From assembly GCA_026419785.1 (NCBI GenBank), contig JAODTK010004888.1, positions 617,238 through 681,237 of the forward strand: DNA of 64,000 nucleotides. The letters are read 5' to 3'. The notes below the pieces were generated by a model, which did not search any database, was not told the DNA's origin, and saw only the letters and a list, made by a program, of their open reading frames with translations. A program made the translations under genes and the position numbers. Below, in pieces: positions 27,001 through 32,995 of the stretch; within the stretch, counting starts at the first letter, position 1, and every line of letters starts with the position of its first letter. The stretch is from Sclerodactyla briareus. Its lineage: Eukaryota > Echinodermata > Holothuroidea > Dendrochirotida > Sclerodactylidae.

Positions 27001-29785
27001 TAAAACTTTATTCAAATTTGCGGTATTTAGGGAGGAAGAGTGGGGGGGGAGGCATGAGGAAGAAAAAAGCAATTAAGGGACTTTCATAATAAGAGTCAAA
27101 CTTATTGGTCAGTTATTTTAGGAATTTTTATTGTTATATGTGAAAATATGTGAGTTCCGTTGACATGACGATGGTCTGCATGAACTAGTTGTTTGATAGT
27201 GTGTGTAGTGTTGGGAATGATAGAAACCACAGACGTGCAACCAGGCGAGACACTTTTTTCGGATTGCCTTGTTAAAAAATATCAACAGGATTTGGGAACT
27301 TCTTGAGGGTATTTATAGGTCCGTGTAGCCAAAACTGTCTATCAACAAACGTGTTTTACACATTACGAAAGGAGGCACGTTTCGGTGGGTCTATTTACTT
27401 GCCCTGCACAATGATGTATATACTTGCCATTATTTAAAGTTTGACGTTTGCTTAGAGCAAGGGCCATGGAAAGGGCAACCATCCAGCAGGGATGGCATAG
27501 GCAACCTACAGCAGGCAGGACTAAATTCTAGCCCGTGAAGCTGCTTGTTCTGACCTGCTCGATGGAATACATGTTAGGGCTTGCTTCTCTCCACTCAAAA
27601 GAGCAAATCAAGTTGGGCAGTAGAGGCACCTTTAGAAGAAAACTACCTTGCACTTGAAACTGCCTTACATCCAAGCGTCAATTTGATCCGGGATGCCACC
27701 CAATAAATACTCCGGATTAAGAGTCATGTGAATGGACTTGATTACCTTCATTGTAGTAGCATGGTCCATCTTCAATTTGTGCACCGAGCACTCTTAATGC
27801 AATATTTCTTTTTTATGAACTCCGATTCCAAATAATAATAAAACCAATAGAATCACTTTCTCATGCTCTTCAAAATGATACAAGTAAAAATTTGTTACAT
27901 TTTCTTTTTCTCAGGAAGTATATAAACAGGGTACCAGGAGATATTCAATTTCCACAACAAAAGTGCATTTTGAGAACGCTAAAAACTATGGGACGGTGCC
28001 AAGACTAAAACCAATTATCCAATTCCGAGTTAGTCTACCACTTAGGGGCTATGAATCAGTGTTGCTAGGTATGGGACAGGTGCGCAAATCGAAGTGGGTT
28101 GACGATATACATTGCTAGTCCTGTGAGCTCCACGGGAATGCTCACTGCTGGTATGTTGTGTTCATGCATGCCTACTAGAAGGTTGTGGTGTGCACATCTG
28201 CAGAAGGTTCCACATACCTGCTTTACTTAGGGCATTGTTAGTCCTGTGAGCTCCACAGGAATGCTCACTGCTGGTATGTTGTGTTCATGCATGCCTACTA
28301 GAAGGTTGTGGTGTGCACATCTGCAGAAGGTTCCACATACCTGCTTTACTTAGGGCATTGTTAGGCCTGTGAGCTCCACAGGAATGCTCACTGCTGGTAT
28401 GTTGTGTTCATGCATGCCTACTAGAAGGTTGTGGTGTGCACATCTGCAGAAGGTTCCACATACCTGCTTTACTTAGGGCATTGTTAGTCCTGTGAGCTCC
28501 ACGGGAATGCTCACTGCTGGTATGTTGTGTTCATGCATGCCTACTAGAAGGTTGTGAAGTGCACATCTGCAGAAGGTTCCACATACCTAGAGCATTGAAC
28601 CTGTGAATTCTCCTGGCTGGCTGTCTCCTGCCCCACAGTAATAGTTTAAATGACTATTTTCAGCCAGACAAATTTTAGCTACATAGGCAGGTCATTCTCA
28701 TTGGGTCTATTATCTGTGCCAAACTGAGTGGTTGGCACAGTTGGTAGAGCGTCGACCTTCTACCCGGGAGACCGGGGTTCGATATCCCGGTCGGGTCATA
28801 CCGAAGCGACTATAAAAATGGTACCGTGTTGCCTCTCCCTGATGGACGCTCAGCACAAGGAATTGGAGCAGGGACAAACCAGGGGTAGGCAATTTGCAAG
28901 TTGCCGTCTGCATGTGATTACCCCACCCCCACATAAGGTACCACCCTTGCCAAAGAGGCAATATTGCCTTATCCGTGTTACCCTGGTGGGATTCGCCATC
29001 GGATCAAGGTCGCAGTATCCAGGTCTGCATTCTTGCTGGGCCTTGAATAGGAACGATCCTCTACTAGGCCAAGTAGACCACAAAAAATAAAAGGTTCAAA
29101 TCTAGAATTTTAACAAATTCTCCAGGTGAAATAATGTTTTCATGTCAAATTCTTATGACCCTCATTGTTCAATCCACACTCCCATGTTATGAGATGGTAT
29201 TTGTTGTTGCAAACCATCCAGTTCAGTGACCTATTTGAACTGTTGGAGGTTATCGAGGAACCTGTCGAGGACCACTAGAAGCCGGGTCGCAAAGAGGTCA
29301 CCAAGCTACTCATCAAGTCCCACGAAACCCAAGAAACAGTCATCACTCTTGGAGACTCTCTCCTCAGAATCTGATCAGGTATGTCCATTGTCACCTGGGA
29401 CATTCTTGACCACTCAAGAGTGGAAAATAGCAGAGGGGTATCAGTGATGCTTAGAGCTTTGTCTATCCTTGGGCTTCATCCTTGTCTTTGTTGATGTAAG
29501 GTGCTCCAGAGTGGGATAGCCCTCCTGAAAATGTTTTGTCTAAGAGTGGTAATGCTCTGAAGAAAAAGGCTTGACTTGTTTTCCAAGGGAAGTAGACAAA
29601 GTTTTTGTTTGCTTCAGCACAGGTCCATTATTTCTTCTGACCTACTTACCTGATACTGCACAAGCGTGGTCCATAATAGGATGCCCTTACCTCTTGTCTT
29701 CCTACCCAACAGATGATGATGATATGTCCCAAGCCAAGGCAGGATGAACGGAGAAGAGTCAACAGTTGGATCCTACAGCGACTAG
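1..29785 (+). CDS. INTS3: Integrator complex subunit 3 gene, 3' half (spliced, 5' end outside window)
   Basis: INTS3 is a helical-repeat scaffold of the nuclear Integrator complex, which cleaves nascent snRNAs and attenuates transcription; it also nucleates the SOSS complex that binds single-stranded DNA at breaks. I recognise the gene from ordered peptide blocks matching my recollection of vertebrate INTS3, from the acidic mid-protein linker to the last residues: SIKETEG, GKPLFVIF, EEDVILCLL, LQALICRIM, WETFEQYC, DHPEA, DQFTTSLLSHW, EQLLGHLNNLRL, LQGLQHLQ, FSDLFELLE and a terminal GSYSD followed by TAG. Each block sits between AG and GT borders. I place 16 exons; the exon expected between 10.14 and 11.85 kb was not found. 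Several exons need a one-base frame change, so either the assembly has indels or the copy is decaying. Introns are 0.3-4 kb and full of repeats. The protein name is certain to me; exact exon ends are less so. Confidence 0.9.
24..177 (+). CDS. INTS3: INTS3 exon, acidic linker region
   Basis: The exon follows a TTTTTTGCTCTGCAG acceptor and ends before GTAAGG. Reading from base 24 gives AKTHRDEGSHTDTSTPPESL, then a stretch ending NRQEPF. After the C run near 130 the frame moves so that DAAFS is read, then returns to DDDEEKK. Vertebrate INTS3 has AAFSDDEED at the matching place, so two one-base indels are likely in this exon. The segment is low-complexity and acidic, joining the N-terminal helical repeats to the C-terminal half. 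Confidence 0.7.
178..1110 (+). other. INTS3 intron
   Basis: This intron is AT-rich and unique in the window. It contains a phrase built on 'catggaaaagtcagggaa' that recurs loosely near 420-470 and 19.02-19.10 kb ('gtcatgaaattcagg'), so a diverged dispersed repeat may be present. I see no coding block. Confidence 0.5.
1111..1247 (+). CDS. INTS3: INTS3 exon (IKETEG block)
   Basis: The acceptor is CCCCCTTCCCCCTTCACAG and the donor is AG|GTGAGC. The 45-codon open frame ends SIKETEGLIIKPFLEQMDGD and then IKEICQHLLNQR, which parallels the vertebrate sequence IKETVVEEPVDITPYLDQLD. The first 14 codons (TPQQTAHKPPTCSS) are not conserved. The phase does not join cleanly to the preceding exon, so one base may be missing or extra in one of them. 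Confidence 0.8.
1352..3320 (+). repeat. Tandem array, about 7 copies of a 300-340 bp unit
   Basis: The anchor 'ggatggtcaagttcatactt' recurs in variant form near 1369, 1669, 1992, 2332, 2648, 2970 and 3287. Each unit carries a 'gggttccccata' block, an AGGTCA-rich block, 'cacgataagtccagaatgcc' and a 'gggaaaaattgggaaa' block. Copies are diverged with many indels. Two more distant copies lie at 34.88-35.29 kb, so the unit is a dispersed repeat that expanded inside this intron. Unlike the arrays at 16.7, 19.8 and 23.9 kb, this one contains no exon sequence. Confidence 0.85.
3628..3690 (+). repeat. tRNA-like segment, probable SINE head or tRNA relic
   Basis: 'tagctcaattggcaggttgc' resembles an A box, followed by a possible anticodon arm (CTTGC loop GCAAG) and 'agagttccgcggttgccc' at the place of a B box. 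The T loop lacks a clean GTTCGANNC, so this is unlikely to be a working tRNA gene. It may be the head of a decayed SINE in this intron. Confidence 0.35.
3870..3934 (+). CDS. Weak candidate INTS3 exon
   Basis: A good acceptor (TTGTTTTTTCAG) precedes an open stretch read as CDERSKCGKVDSLCAVIL. Vertebrate INTS3 has GSDTEAQCEVMQEIVDQVL at the place expected between the exons at 1111 and 6391. Similarity is slight, the donor GTTTAT is poor and the phase does not match the upstream exon, so this could be chance. Confidence 0.3.
6391..6491 (+). CDS. INTS3: INTS3 exon (LPDEV block)
   Basis: The acceptor is CTCTCTCAATAG and the donor GA|GTAAGT. One frame gives AEHSSVPWWAVQQSLRLV and the next frame gives QMLPDEVNTE, matching the order SEQLSV ... 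GEVLPEEITEE in vertebrate INTS3. A stop early in the exon and a frame change before QML show two indels. The 3' phase (GA plus A) joins exactly to the exon at 10092. Confidence 0.75.
6492..7775 (+). other. INTS3 intron segment
   Basis: I see only unique AT-rich intron sequence here, with no coding block or repeat array before the minisatellite at 7776. Confidence 0.4.
7776..8085 (+). repeat. Minisatellite, unit about 33-37 bp
   Basis: The unit reads roughly 'tagccaggacattaccagga' followed by 'cttatgctagttt'. About eight diverged copies are present, with the 'agccaggacatta' core recurring most faithfully. It lies wholly in the intron. Confidence 0.8.
8390..9823 (+). mobile_element. Non-autonomous element, copy 1 (CCAGCGAGAC end)
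   Basis: This region shares order and sequence with 25816-27251: a GTGTGT tract, 'gattagattttgggca', 'ctaattaagt', 'ggctcgttagc', 'gaaccgtaggtgcta', 'cataatttatgcaaaatt', ending in 'gtgcaaccagcgagacac'. The left terminus is not clean here, so this copy may be truncated. No transposase frame is visible. It contains an internal tandem duplication at 8545-9080. Confidence 0.65.
8545..9080 (+). repeat. Internal tandem duplication, unit about 225-235 bp, 2.3 copies
   Basis: 'taattggcctattttatgta' followed by 'atctattgttcaggctcgt', 'agcattttcagtgtaaaata' and 'tcatcaaaggtc' is repeated twice with high identity and begins a third time at 9030-9080. The duplication is local to this transposon copy; the copy at 25.8 kb has the segment once. 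Confidence 0.75.
9824..10091 (+). other. INTS3 intron end
   Basis: Short unique stretch leading into the acceptor TTTCTCATTACAG at 10091. Nothing further is seen. Confidence 0.4.
10092..10137 (+). CDS. INTS3: INTS3 exon (GKPLFVIF block)
   Basis: This 46 bp exon lies between ATTACAG and GTATGT. Joined to the preceding exon in phase it reads ESMEDSLGKPLFVIFR, very close to EESVGKPLYLIFR in vertebrate INTS3. It ends on a codon boundary. The next expected block, beginning NLCQ in vertebrates, was not found before 11.85 kb. Confidence 0.9.
10850..11225 (-). mobile_element. tRNA-derived SINE with L2-like tail, copy 1
   Basis: Read on the minus strand, the head near 11230-11150 contains 'gatagctcaattcggtatag' (A box-like) and GAGTTCGAAACCC (B box). 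The tail near 10850-10900 reads 'gcgctatataataacggtac' then 'attattattata'. The same family occurs at 22565-22925 with about 75-80% identity by eye. The ATT-rich tail resembles the 3' end of the L2-type LINE at 59.06-59.17 kb, which suggests mobilisation by it. Confidence 0.75.
11851..11898 (+). CDS. INTS3: INTS3 exon (small, YVSALLFR)
   Basis: A 48 bp open stretch lies between CCCCATACAG and TTCAG|GTGTCA. In the frame that joins in phase to the exon at 13554 it ends RYVSALLFR, at the place of GYHLLYYLRAS in vertebrate INTS3. The preceding residues (STPRNHQ) are not conserved, and another frame gives TKKPPA, which resembles QKQPKI, so an indel is possible. Confidence 0.5.
12060..12475 (+). 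mobile_element. LINE 3'-end remnant (RTE-like)
   Basis: The segment ends 'accattaggaagggcatcca' plus 'gtgtaaaaacact'. This wording is familiar to me from the 3' ends of RTE-type LINEs and their SINEs in many animals. No reverse transcriptase frame is readable upstream, so only the tail was copied or kept. Confidence 0.4.
12476..13553 (+). other. INTS3 intron segment
   Basis: Unique intron sequence. Minus-strand open frames at 12469-12738, 12872-13111 and 13171-13476 have no splice context or family match that I can see. Confidence 0.4.
13554..13637 (+). CDS. INTS3: INTS3 exon (KLHVYEEVA block)
   Basis: The acceptor is CTCTCTCCTCAG and the donor CAG|GTGAGT. The frame reads EGNKLHVYEEVARNKSAVTD followed by QVSREGF and aligns with GKMNLYESFAQATQLGDL of vertebrate INTS3. 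Its phase joins exactly to the exon at 11851. Joining to the exon at 14772 is off by one base. Confidence 0.75.
13638..14771 (+). other. INTS3 intron
   Basis: Unique sequence with no repeat array. It ends in the acceptor GTCTTCTTTTAG. Confidence 0.4.
14772..14829 (+). CDS. INTS3: INTS3 exon (EEDVILCLL block)
   Basis: This 58 bp exon lies between TTCTTTTAG and CAG|GTAATT and reads LNKEEDVILCLLRSACTP. The vertebrate protein has CQEDDVRLLCHLTPS at this point. The frame is open throughout. Confidence 0.8.
14830..16674 (+). other. INTS3 intron
   Basis: No array or transposon is recognised. The minus-strand frame at 14979-15461 (160 codons) is the longest here but lacks any conserved motif. The intron ends in TGTCTTTCCCAG. 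Confidence 0.4.
16675..16741 (+). CDS. INTS3: INTS3 exon (LLQRCILYEL), 3' end captured in array
   Basis: The exon follows TGTCTTTCCCAG and ends AAAG|GTAGGT. It reads IPNTDLLQRCILYELYK, matching in length and pattern PDETLRSGELLNMIVAVI of vertebrate INTS3, directly before the LQALIC block of the next exon. Its last 40 bases and the donor are repeated in the adjoining array, which supports the exon end. Confidence 0.65.
16702..17560 (+). repeat. Exon-junction minisatellite ('mirage' type) of INTS3, about 9 copies
   Basis: The unit, about 85-105 bp, starts with the last 40 bases of the exon (consensus 'gatttgctactgcgtattgt' plus 'atcctgtatcgactctacacag'), crosses the 5' splice site (GTAGGTTATGCTG) and continues with about 45 bases of intron ('tttgtgcaactctcatgggt' plus 'ttgtcag'). 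The junction recurs near 16830, 16918, 17008, 17098, 17187, 17277, 17363 and 17455, sometimes with a damaged GTAGGT. No acceptor or 5' exon part is copied. Confidence 0.9.
17561..18844 (+). other. INTS3 intron with G-run
   Basis: Contains an interrupted G tract at 18079-18112 ('tgggagg' then long G runs broken by TT and T). No coding block is visible. It ends in the acceptor TTCTCTTTGCAG. Confidence 0.5.
18845..18915 (+). CDS. INTS3: INTS3 exon (LQALICRIM block)
   Basis: The exon lies between CTCTTTGCAG and TAG|GTAAGA and reads LQALICRIMQGDVSYQRIIG then QGCR. Vertebrate INTS3 has LQELVCHVMMGNLVMFRKDS here, with the hydrophobic positions shared. Confidence 0.9.
18916..19690 (+). other. INTS3 intron
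   Basis: Unique sequence with a C run at 19178-19190. A short phrase at 19.02-19.10 kb resembles one in the first intron of the window. It ends in ATTCCTGTACAG. Confidence 0.4.
19691..19804 (+). CDS. INTS3: INTS3 exon (WETFEQYC block), 3' end captured in array
   Basis: The exon reads ATLRWETFEQYCVWQLLSAH then DIEVEHLLPVVSKLKYR and ends AGAG|GTTTGT. WETFEQYCAWQL and a following PILQHLKYK are signature blocks of INTS3. The phase joins exactly to the exon at 21389. The last 46 bases (from GAAGTGGAGC at 19759) and the donor are the start of the adjoining array. Confidence 0.95.
19759..20545 (+). repeat. Exon-junction minisatellite of INTS3, about 7 copies of 123-131 bp
   Basis: Copies of 'gaagtggagcatctcctccc' plus 'tgtagtctccaagctcaagt' plus 'atagaggtttgta' begin at 19759, 19882, 20013, 20136 and 20264, then in diverged form near 20377 and 20495. 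Each contains the coding end of the exon, the 5' splice site AGAG|GTTTGT and about 75 bases of intron ('ccatcaaagattcctcctga' ... 'gatttaccccaagcccatcg'). The first five copies are nearly identical, so expansion is recent; some carry a TTC insertion or a small insertion before the junction. Confidence 0.95.
20546..21388 (+). other. INTS3 intron
   Basis: Starts with a C run at 20560-20580. The rest is unique and has no coding block. It ends CTGTCTCTCCGTAG. Confidence 0.4.
21389..21437 (+). CDS. INTS3: INTS3 exon (DHPEA block)
   Basis: This 49 bp exon reads DHPEAIASLLLMLKMER in phase with both neighbours. The vertebrate equivalent is EHPEALSCLLLQLRREK. It is bounded by TCTCCGTAG and GTATGG. 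Confidence 0.95.
21438..22564 (+). other. INTS3 intron segment
   Basis: Unique sequence before the SINE at 22565. The frame at 22098-22403 lacks splice context. Confidence 0.4.
22565..22925 (-). mobile_element. tRNA-derived SINE with L2-like tail, copy 2
   Basis: The minus-strand head 'ggatgagctcagccagtaga' is an A box, and GGTTCCGAGTTTGGAACC stands where the B box should be but is damaged. Middle blocks such as 'taagaggttacttgtaatct' and the tail 'gagctatataagaacgatac' then 'attattattaatattatt' are shared with 10850-11225. Both copies lie antisense to INTS3. Confidence 0.8.
22979..23148 (+). CDS. INTS3: INTS3 exon (DQFTTSLLSHW block)
   Basis: The exon reads ASPELLKPMLLRSFDNCDQF then TTSLLSHWVTQDEQLLAEIF and KAMLMKSPSVPRG before a TAA. 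Vertebrate INTS3 has DDQFTTSILRHWCMKHDELL, then LLIKNNSLPRKRQSLR. The TAA is removed by a one-base shift that yields LRQR up to the donor AGAG|GTAAGC, so an indel is the simplest explanation. Confidence 0.95.
23149..23836 (+). other. INTS3 intron
   Basis: Unique sequence with a short AATAATAATG microsatellite at 23172-23195. It ends TTCTTCAACGGCAG. Confidence 0.4.
23837..23922 (+). CDS. INTS3: INTS3 exon (EQLLGHLNNLRL block), 3' end captured in array
   Basis: The exon reads QTPKHPTPEQLLGHLNNLRL then TAAIKQTM before the donor ATGT|GTAAGT. The vertebrate block is LTLEQILEHLDNLRLNLTNT. The second half of the exon and the donor are repeated in the array that follows. Confidence 0.95.
23871..24475 (+). 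repeat. Exon-junction minisatellite of INTS3 with G-run spacers, 6 copies
   Basis: Six copies of the exon end ('agagcagctccttggtcacc' plus 'tgaataacctgaggctgaca' plus 'gcggctatcaaacagacc') followed by ATGT|GTAAGTTACTGTCAG start near 23871, 23980, 24090, 24208, 24299 and 24409. Each is separated from the next by a G-rich spacer with G runs of 7 to 18. The donor GTAAGTTACTGTCAG is perfect in three of the five extra copies. The exon part keeps recognisable codons (LLGHLSNPRLTAAIK in copy 2). Confidence 0.95.
24476..25315 (+). other. INTS3 intron
   Basis: Unique sequence; the open frame 24989-25255 has no recognisable motif. Ends TTGATCTACAG. Confidence 0.4.
25316..25387 (+). CDS. INTS3: INTS3 exon (LQGLQHLQ block)
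   Basis: The exon starts FSQ and, after a one-base frame change near 25330, reads LQGLQHLQHSCSDAQKTK up to ACCAA|GTAAGT. The vertebrate sequence is FFSQTPILQALQHVQASCDE. The frame change falls in 'gctctcct' and is probably an indel. Confidence 0.85.
25388..25815 (+). other. INTS3 intron segment
   Basis: Unique sequence before the inverted-end element. Nothing else is seen. Confidence 0.4.
25816..27251 (+). mobile_element. Non-autonomous DNA element with 11 bp inverted ends, copy 2
   Basis: The element begins GTCTCGCCTGG (25816) and ends CCAGGCGAGAC (27241-27251), a perfect 11 bp inverted terminal repeat. Inside it shares blocks with 8390-9823. It has no transposase frame. G-rich runs occur at 26468-26490 and 26808-26856, the latter giving spurious proline-rich frames on the minus strand. 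Confidence 0.7.
27252..28120 (+). other. INTS3 intron segment
   Basis: Unique sequence between the element and the 123 bp array. No coding block is visible. Confidence 0.4.
28121..28600 (+). repeat. Near-identical 123 bp tandem repeat, 4 copies
   Basis: 'ctgtgagctccacgggaatg' recurs at 28121, 28244, 28367 and 28490, exactly 123 bases apart. Differences between copies are only a few substitutions. The unit contains 'catgcatgcctactagaagg' and 'tctgcagaaggttccacata'. No exon sequence is included. The array ends in the fourth copy, where 'ctgctttactta' is lost. Confidence 0.97.
28728..29095 (+). mobile_element. tRNA-derived SINE, second family
   Basis: The head 'tggcacagttggtagagcg' is a good A box and GGGGTTCGATATCCC a good B box, with tRNA-like spacing. 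It is followed by a 270 bp body and an A-rich end ('cacaaaaaataaaagg'). It inserted shortly upstream of the penultimate INTS3 exon. The sequence differs from the two minus-strand SINEs. Confidence 0.8.
29222..29378 (+). CDS. INTS3: INTS3 exon (FSDLFELLE block, Ser/Lys-rich tail)
   Basis: The exon starts FSDLFELLEVIEEPVED, then needs a one-base shift at 'gaccactag' to continue TRSRVAKRSPSYSSSPTKPK and KQSSLLETLSSESDQ. The vertebrate sequence begins FSDLFSLAEEYEDSS and goes on to a Ser/Lys-rich disordered tail, so the match holds on both sides of the break. The donor is CAG|GTATGT. Confidence 0.92.
29379..29712 (+). other. Last INTS3 intron
   Basis: A 334 bp intron with donor GTATGT and acceptor TTCCTACCCAACAG. 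Nothing else is seen. Confidence 0.7.
29713..29785 (+). CDS. INTS3: INTS3 terminal exon with stop codon
   Basis: The exon opens with DDDDMSQAKA and, after a frame change at 'ggcaggatg', reads NGEESTVGSYSD followed by TAG. Vertebrate INTS3 ends GSSAVGSDSD, an excellent match for both sequence and position of the stop. The last 10 bases including the stop resemble the unit of the array that follows. Confidence 0.85.
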
Positions 29786-30665
29786 TTGAACCTCCATCTT
29801 AATCTGAGCAGTCCTGTGGGTCCTGGCTGGATTTGTACCTGTTTGCAGCTGAATTATAAGACATACTGTCTGATAGCGACTAGAACCTCAGCTGTCTCCA
29901 GTTGAGAATCATCACCAGGTGGCTTTAGGATCAACTGTTGATGGATATGTACTTTTCCGAGTTGAAATGTATGACATACTGTCTGACTGGCGACTACAAC
30001 CTCAAACTGTTCTCAGTTAAATCACCACAGGGGTCTGTATGAGGTCAACGTTAATGTATTTGTTCTTTTCCCAGTTGAGATATGACTTGCTGTCTGACAG
30101 TGACTATAACTGCAACCGAATCGATATTGTCTGTCTAAAGATCAATGTTTGATAGATTTTACTCACCTCAGTTTTGAAATATACTGACATACTGTCTGAC
30201 AGACTAGCACCACAATTGGCTCCAGTTAACTCCAGTGGGTCGTATTAGATCAACTGTTATGAATATGTACTTCCCTGAGTTGAAATATATGAACAAACTG
30301 GCCGACAGCAATTATTACAACTGTCTCCAGTTGGTAATGTATGAGACACAACTGTAACGGATGTGTACTTTTCTGAGTGAAATATATGACATACCGTCTG
30401 ACTGCGATAAAACTCAACTCTCACAGGTGGTCCGTATGGGATCAACTGTTAACTGATGTGTACTCTCCGCAGTTGAAATATAGTACTACTGTCTGACAGA
30501 CTAGAAACACAACTGCCTCCAGTTGAATCCAGGGGGTCTCTATCCTCAACTGTGATGGATATGTACTATTCTGTCTGACTGTGACTAAAAAACCACAGTT
30601 GTCTATCGGGCTCAGTTTAATCCTAGGAGTCTGTATGAGATCAACTGTTATTGGATGTGTGGGCT
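29770..30665 (+). repeat. 3' UTR tandem array starting at the INTS3 stop codon, about 8 copies
   Basis: The motif 'acagcgactag' of the last codons is followed by copies of a 105-120 bp unit: 'gcgactagaacctcaactgt' plus 'ctccagttgaatc', 'ggatcaactgttgatggata', 'tgtacttttctgagttgaaa' and 'tatgacatactgtctgacag'. The units are diverged. The array covers the likely 3' UTR; I find no AATAAA close by. Confidence 0.85.
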
Positions 30666-32465
30666 ACTGTTGAAATGTGTCTAGTTGTCCAGGTGTTCTT
30701 GTCGAGAATAACAGTTTACTCCTGTCTGAATGACTGTGACCGGGTGTCCTTAACGAACAAGCTACCAAGTTTGTTGGCATTCAGAGTGACATTTTGAGAG
30801 GATCGTGCTGATACGTTCTCTAGCCGATCAAAGTGAATAAGCAGGCTCTCATATCAGAGTATGATGGCTCTCAATGAATTGGTGTGGGGGGGGGGGGGGG
30901 TTCATCATCCTGCAGAGAAGTCAGAATTATATAAATGTCCTTTAGCCATGACAGATTTTTCATTCAGCACCAGCCAAAATTATTTATGCTATAAACCAAA
31001 TCCATCCTACAGTTTGAAAGGGATTCTGTAATGATACCTCAAATACTTGACTGAGGATGCTATTGGCAGGGGGATTCCTTTTGGGGCATTTCACACTGGA
31101 ACCAGTAGTTCCACAGTGAAATAGGGTGGGATGACCCAGTCCTAGCAGTTAAATACTCCGTACCAATTGATTTGAAGGAAGAACATGTAAGAATATTAAC
31201 ATAACTTGAGTGCACCCCATCATACACCACTGCAGCATTGCTTTGGATTGGATCAAGGAAAGCTGCCGTGCAGGCTGTGCTTTGCTGTAACTTTAATAAG
31301 AAAAAATTAACCGGTGAGCCACGGAGGTCTAATTATCATGACTGAATATGGCAGTAAAGTGTTTTTGTATATTGTCCTAGTTTCCTATTATCTTGTATAA
31401 TTTGTAAATATGTCAGAATATCATTTTTGGAGAATTGCCATCCTGTTTCAAACTTATGTGTCATCTCTGAATGTCAAGCTGATTCAGATTTTTGTTCTCT
31501 CTGTGAAATTTTATCACTGATTTCTTTGCAATGTGTATACATACAAAAGACAAAGTACCTGGCTGAAGGACAAATTATCTTTACCTGGCACCCACAATCG
31601 ATGCAATGCCTGTCTCCGCTGTCGCCATCCCATTGGGGGTATACTTCATCACCAAGCCAATGGTGGTGATGATCTCTAGCCATCTCAATTACTTGTGGAG
31701 TTTGGCTGCCAAGGTGTGGGCAGATACACCATTTATTGTCAGCAAGTGATGTTGTAGACTCCTCTCGCTATCTTGGCGACCCATTAGTGGTGGCTGCATT
31801 GATGCCGCTACAAGCCAGATATGGTTTGGGTGGTCAAAATTCTAAGACACACTGCCTGTCCTCAAATGCACGTCATTGAAAATGTGTGGCTCTCTATTTA
31901 ACACCTTTGTGGGTAGTTTCATGCCAGTGAGTGTTGGGCACCTAAGATGGAAGACATTAGAAGAATGATGGGAATGAGCATTCCACGCAGAAATTGTTAT
32001 GTTGCCCAGATCCGATTATAGGAATAAGACTGGGTGAAGCATACAGGTCATGTCGTCCTTGGGCTACCAATAGATGGCTTTTCCAGCAACCTCCATGTCA
32101 CCATTGCCACACCACATGATACAGACAAGTTAATCTACAGAAGTCAAATTAAACAAATCACCTCAGTACTATCTGAGAACGATGATGCCCTGGTTTGGTT
32201 CCTGTATGAAACGCCCTCCAGAATCATCAGTGAGTGGTGCTAGCCTGCTGTAACAGCGGATCTATAATGATATAAAACCCTTGTCATTTTGATGTATCAG
32301 CAACTCATAAAAAGTAATGTTATGCAATACCGTTTGGTAAGTCAGAGGTCATTGCCGCACACCTCTGTGAAGAACGTTGGAGTTCTTTGAGCTGAAGTGC
32401 AAATCTGCTTGCCTATCATCTTGCACCATCGGTAAAATACAACCTTATCTTAGTAACCAAGTCAT
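30666..32465 (+). other. Intergenic or 3' UTR remainder
   Basis: Unique sequence with a 15-base G run at 30886-30900. The open frames at 31427-31669 and 32034-32243 have no recognised motif. Confidence 0.4.
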
Positions 32466-32995
32466 TGAAGGCAGCTGGGACACTGCATTTGTGTAAACTA
32501 CCATTGATTACTGCAACTCTGTTGTGTGGACTGCTGCAGGCTGAAAAATAAAACTGCAGCACATACAGAATTCAGCAGCTCGGATTGTGACCAGCAGGTC
32601 CGAGCGTTCCAGCGTAACTCTTTGCTGCAACCACTCCGAAGGCTGCCTGTTGAGCAGAGAGTTACATGCAAGGTTCTCATGATTTGGATTTTGTGCTCAT
32701 TTTTATAACACTGCTCCCCCCTCCTACATCAGAAAGTTGCTTTGTCCCTACAAACCGTTAAGACGTCTCTATAGTTCTGATCAAAATCTCCTTGTCCCAA
32801 CTACCCTTCCCGGAATCCTATGGTGACCGGTCATTCAGTAAAGTTGCTTCACATTATTATTGAATGCTCTACCCGTCTTTCAGACGTTCTGCAACTGTCT
32901 CTCTCTTCAAGTCGTGACTGAAGACTTATACTCTTTAATCATGCTTTTCCAGAATTTTTCCTATAATTTATAAAGCGCTTCAGATCGTTGTTTCT
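32466..32995 (+). mobile_element. L2/CR1-type LINE, reverse transcriptase C-terminal fragment
   Basis: Across several frames the segment reads TIDYCNSVVW, KLQHIQNSAARIVTSRS, PLRRLPVEQRVTCKVLMI, PPSYIRKLLCPYKPLRRL and SSDQNLLVPTTLP, in the order typical of the C-terminus of L2/CR1 LINE polyproteins (DYCNSLL, LQRVQNAAARIV, LHWLPV, SADQNLLVVP). Frame breaks are frequent, so it is a dead 5'-truncated copy. No ATT tail is evident. Confidence 0.85.

Noticed and set aside
28121-28600. Regular near-identical repeats considered as a CRISPR array
   Set aside because: The units are contiguous with no unique spacers, in a eukaryotic intron.
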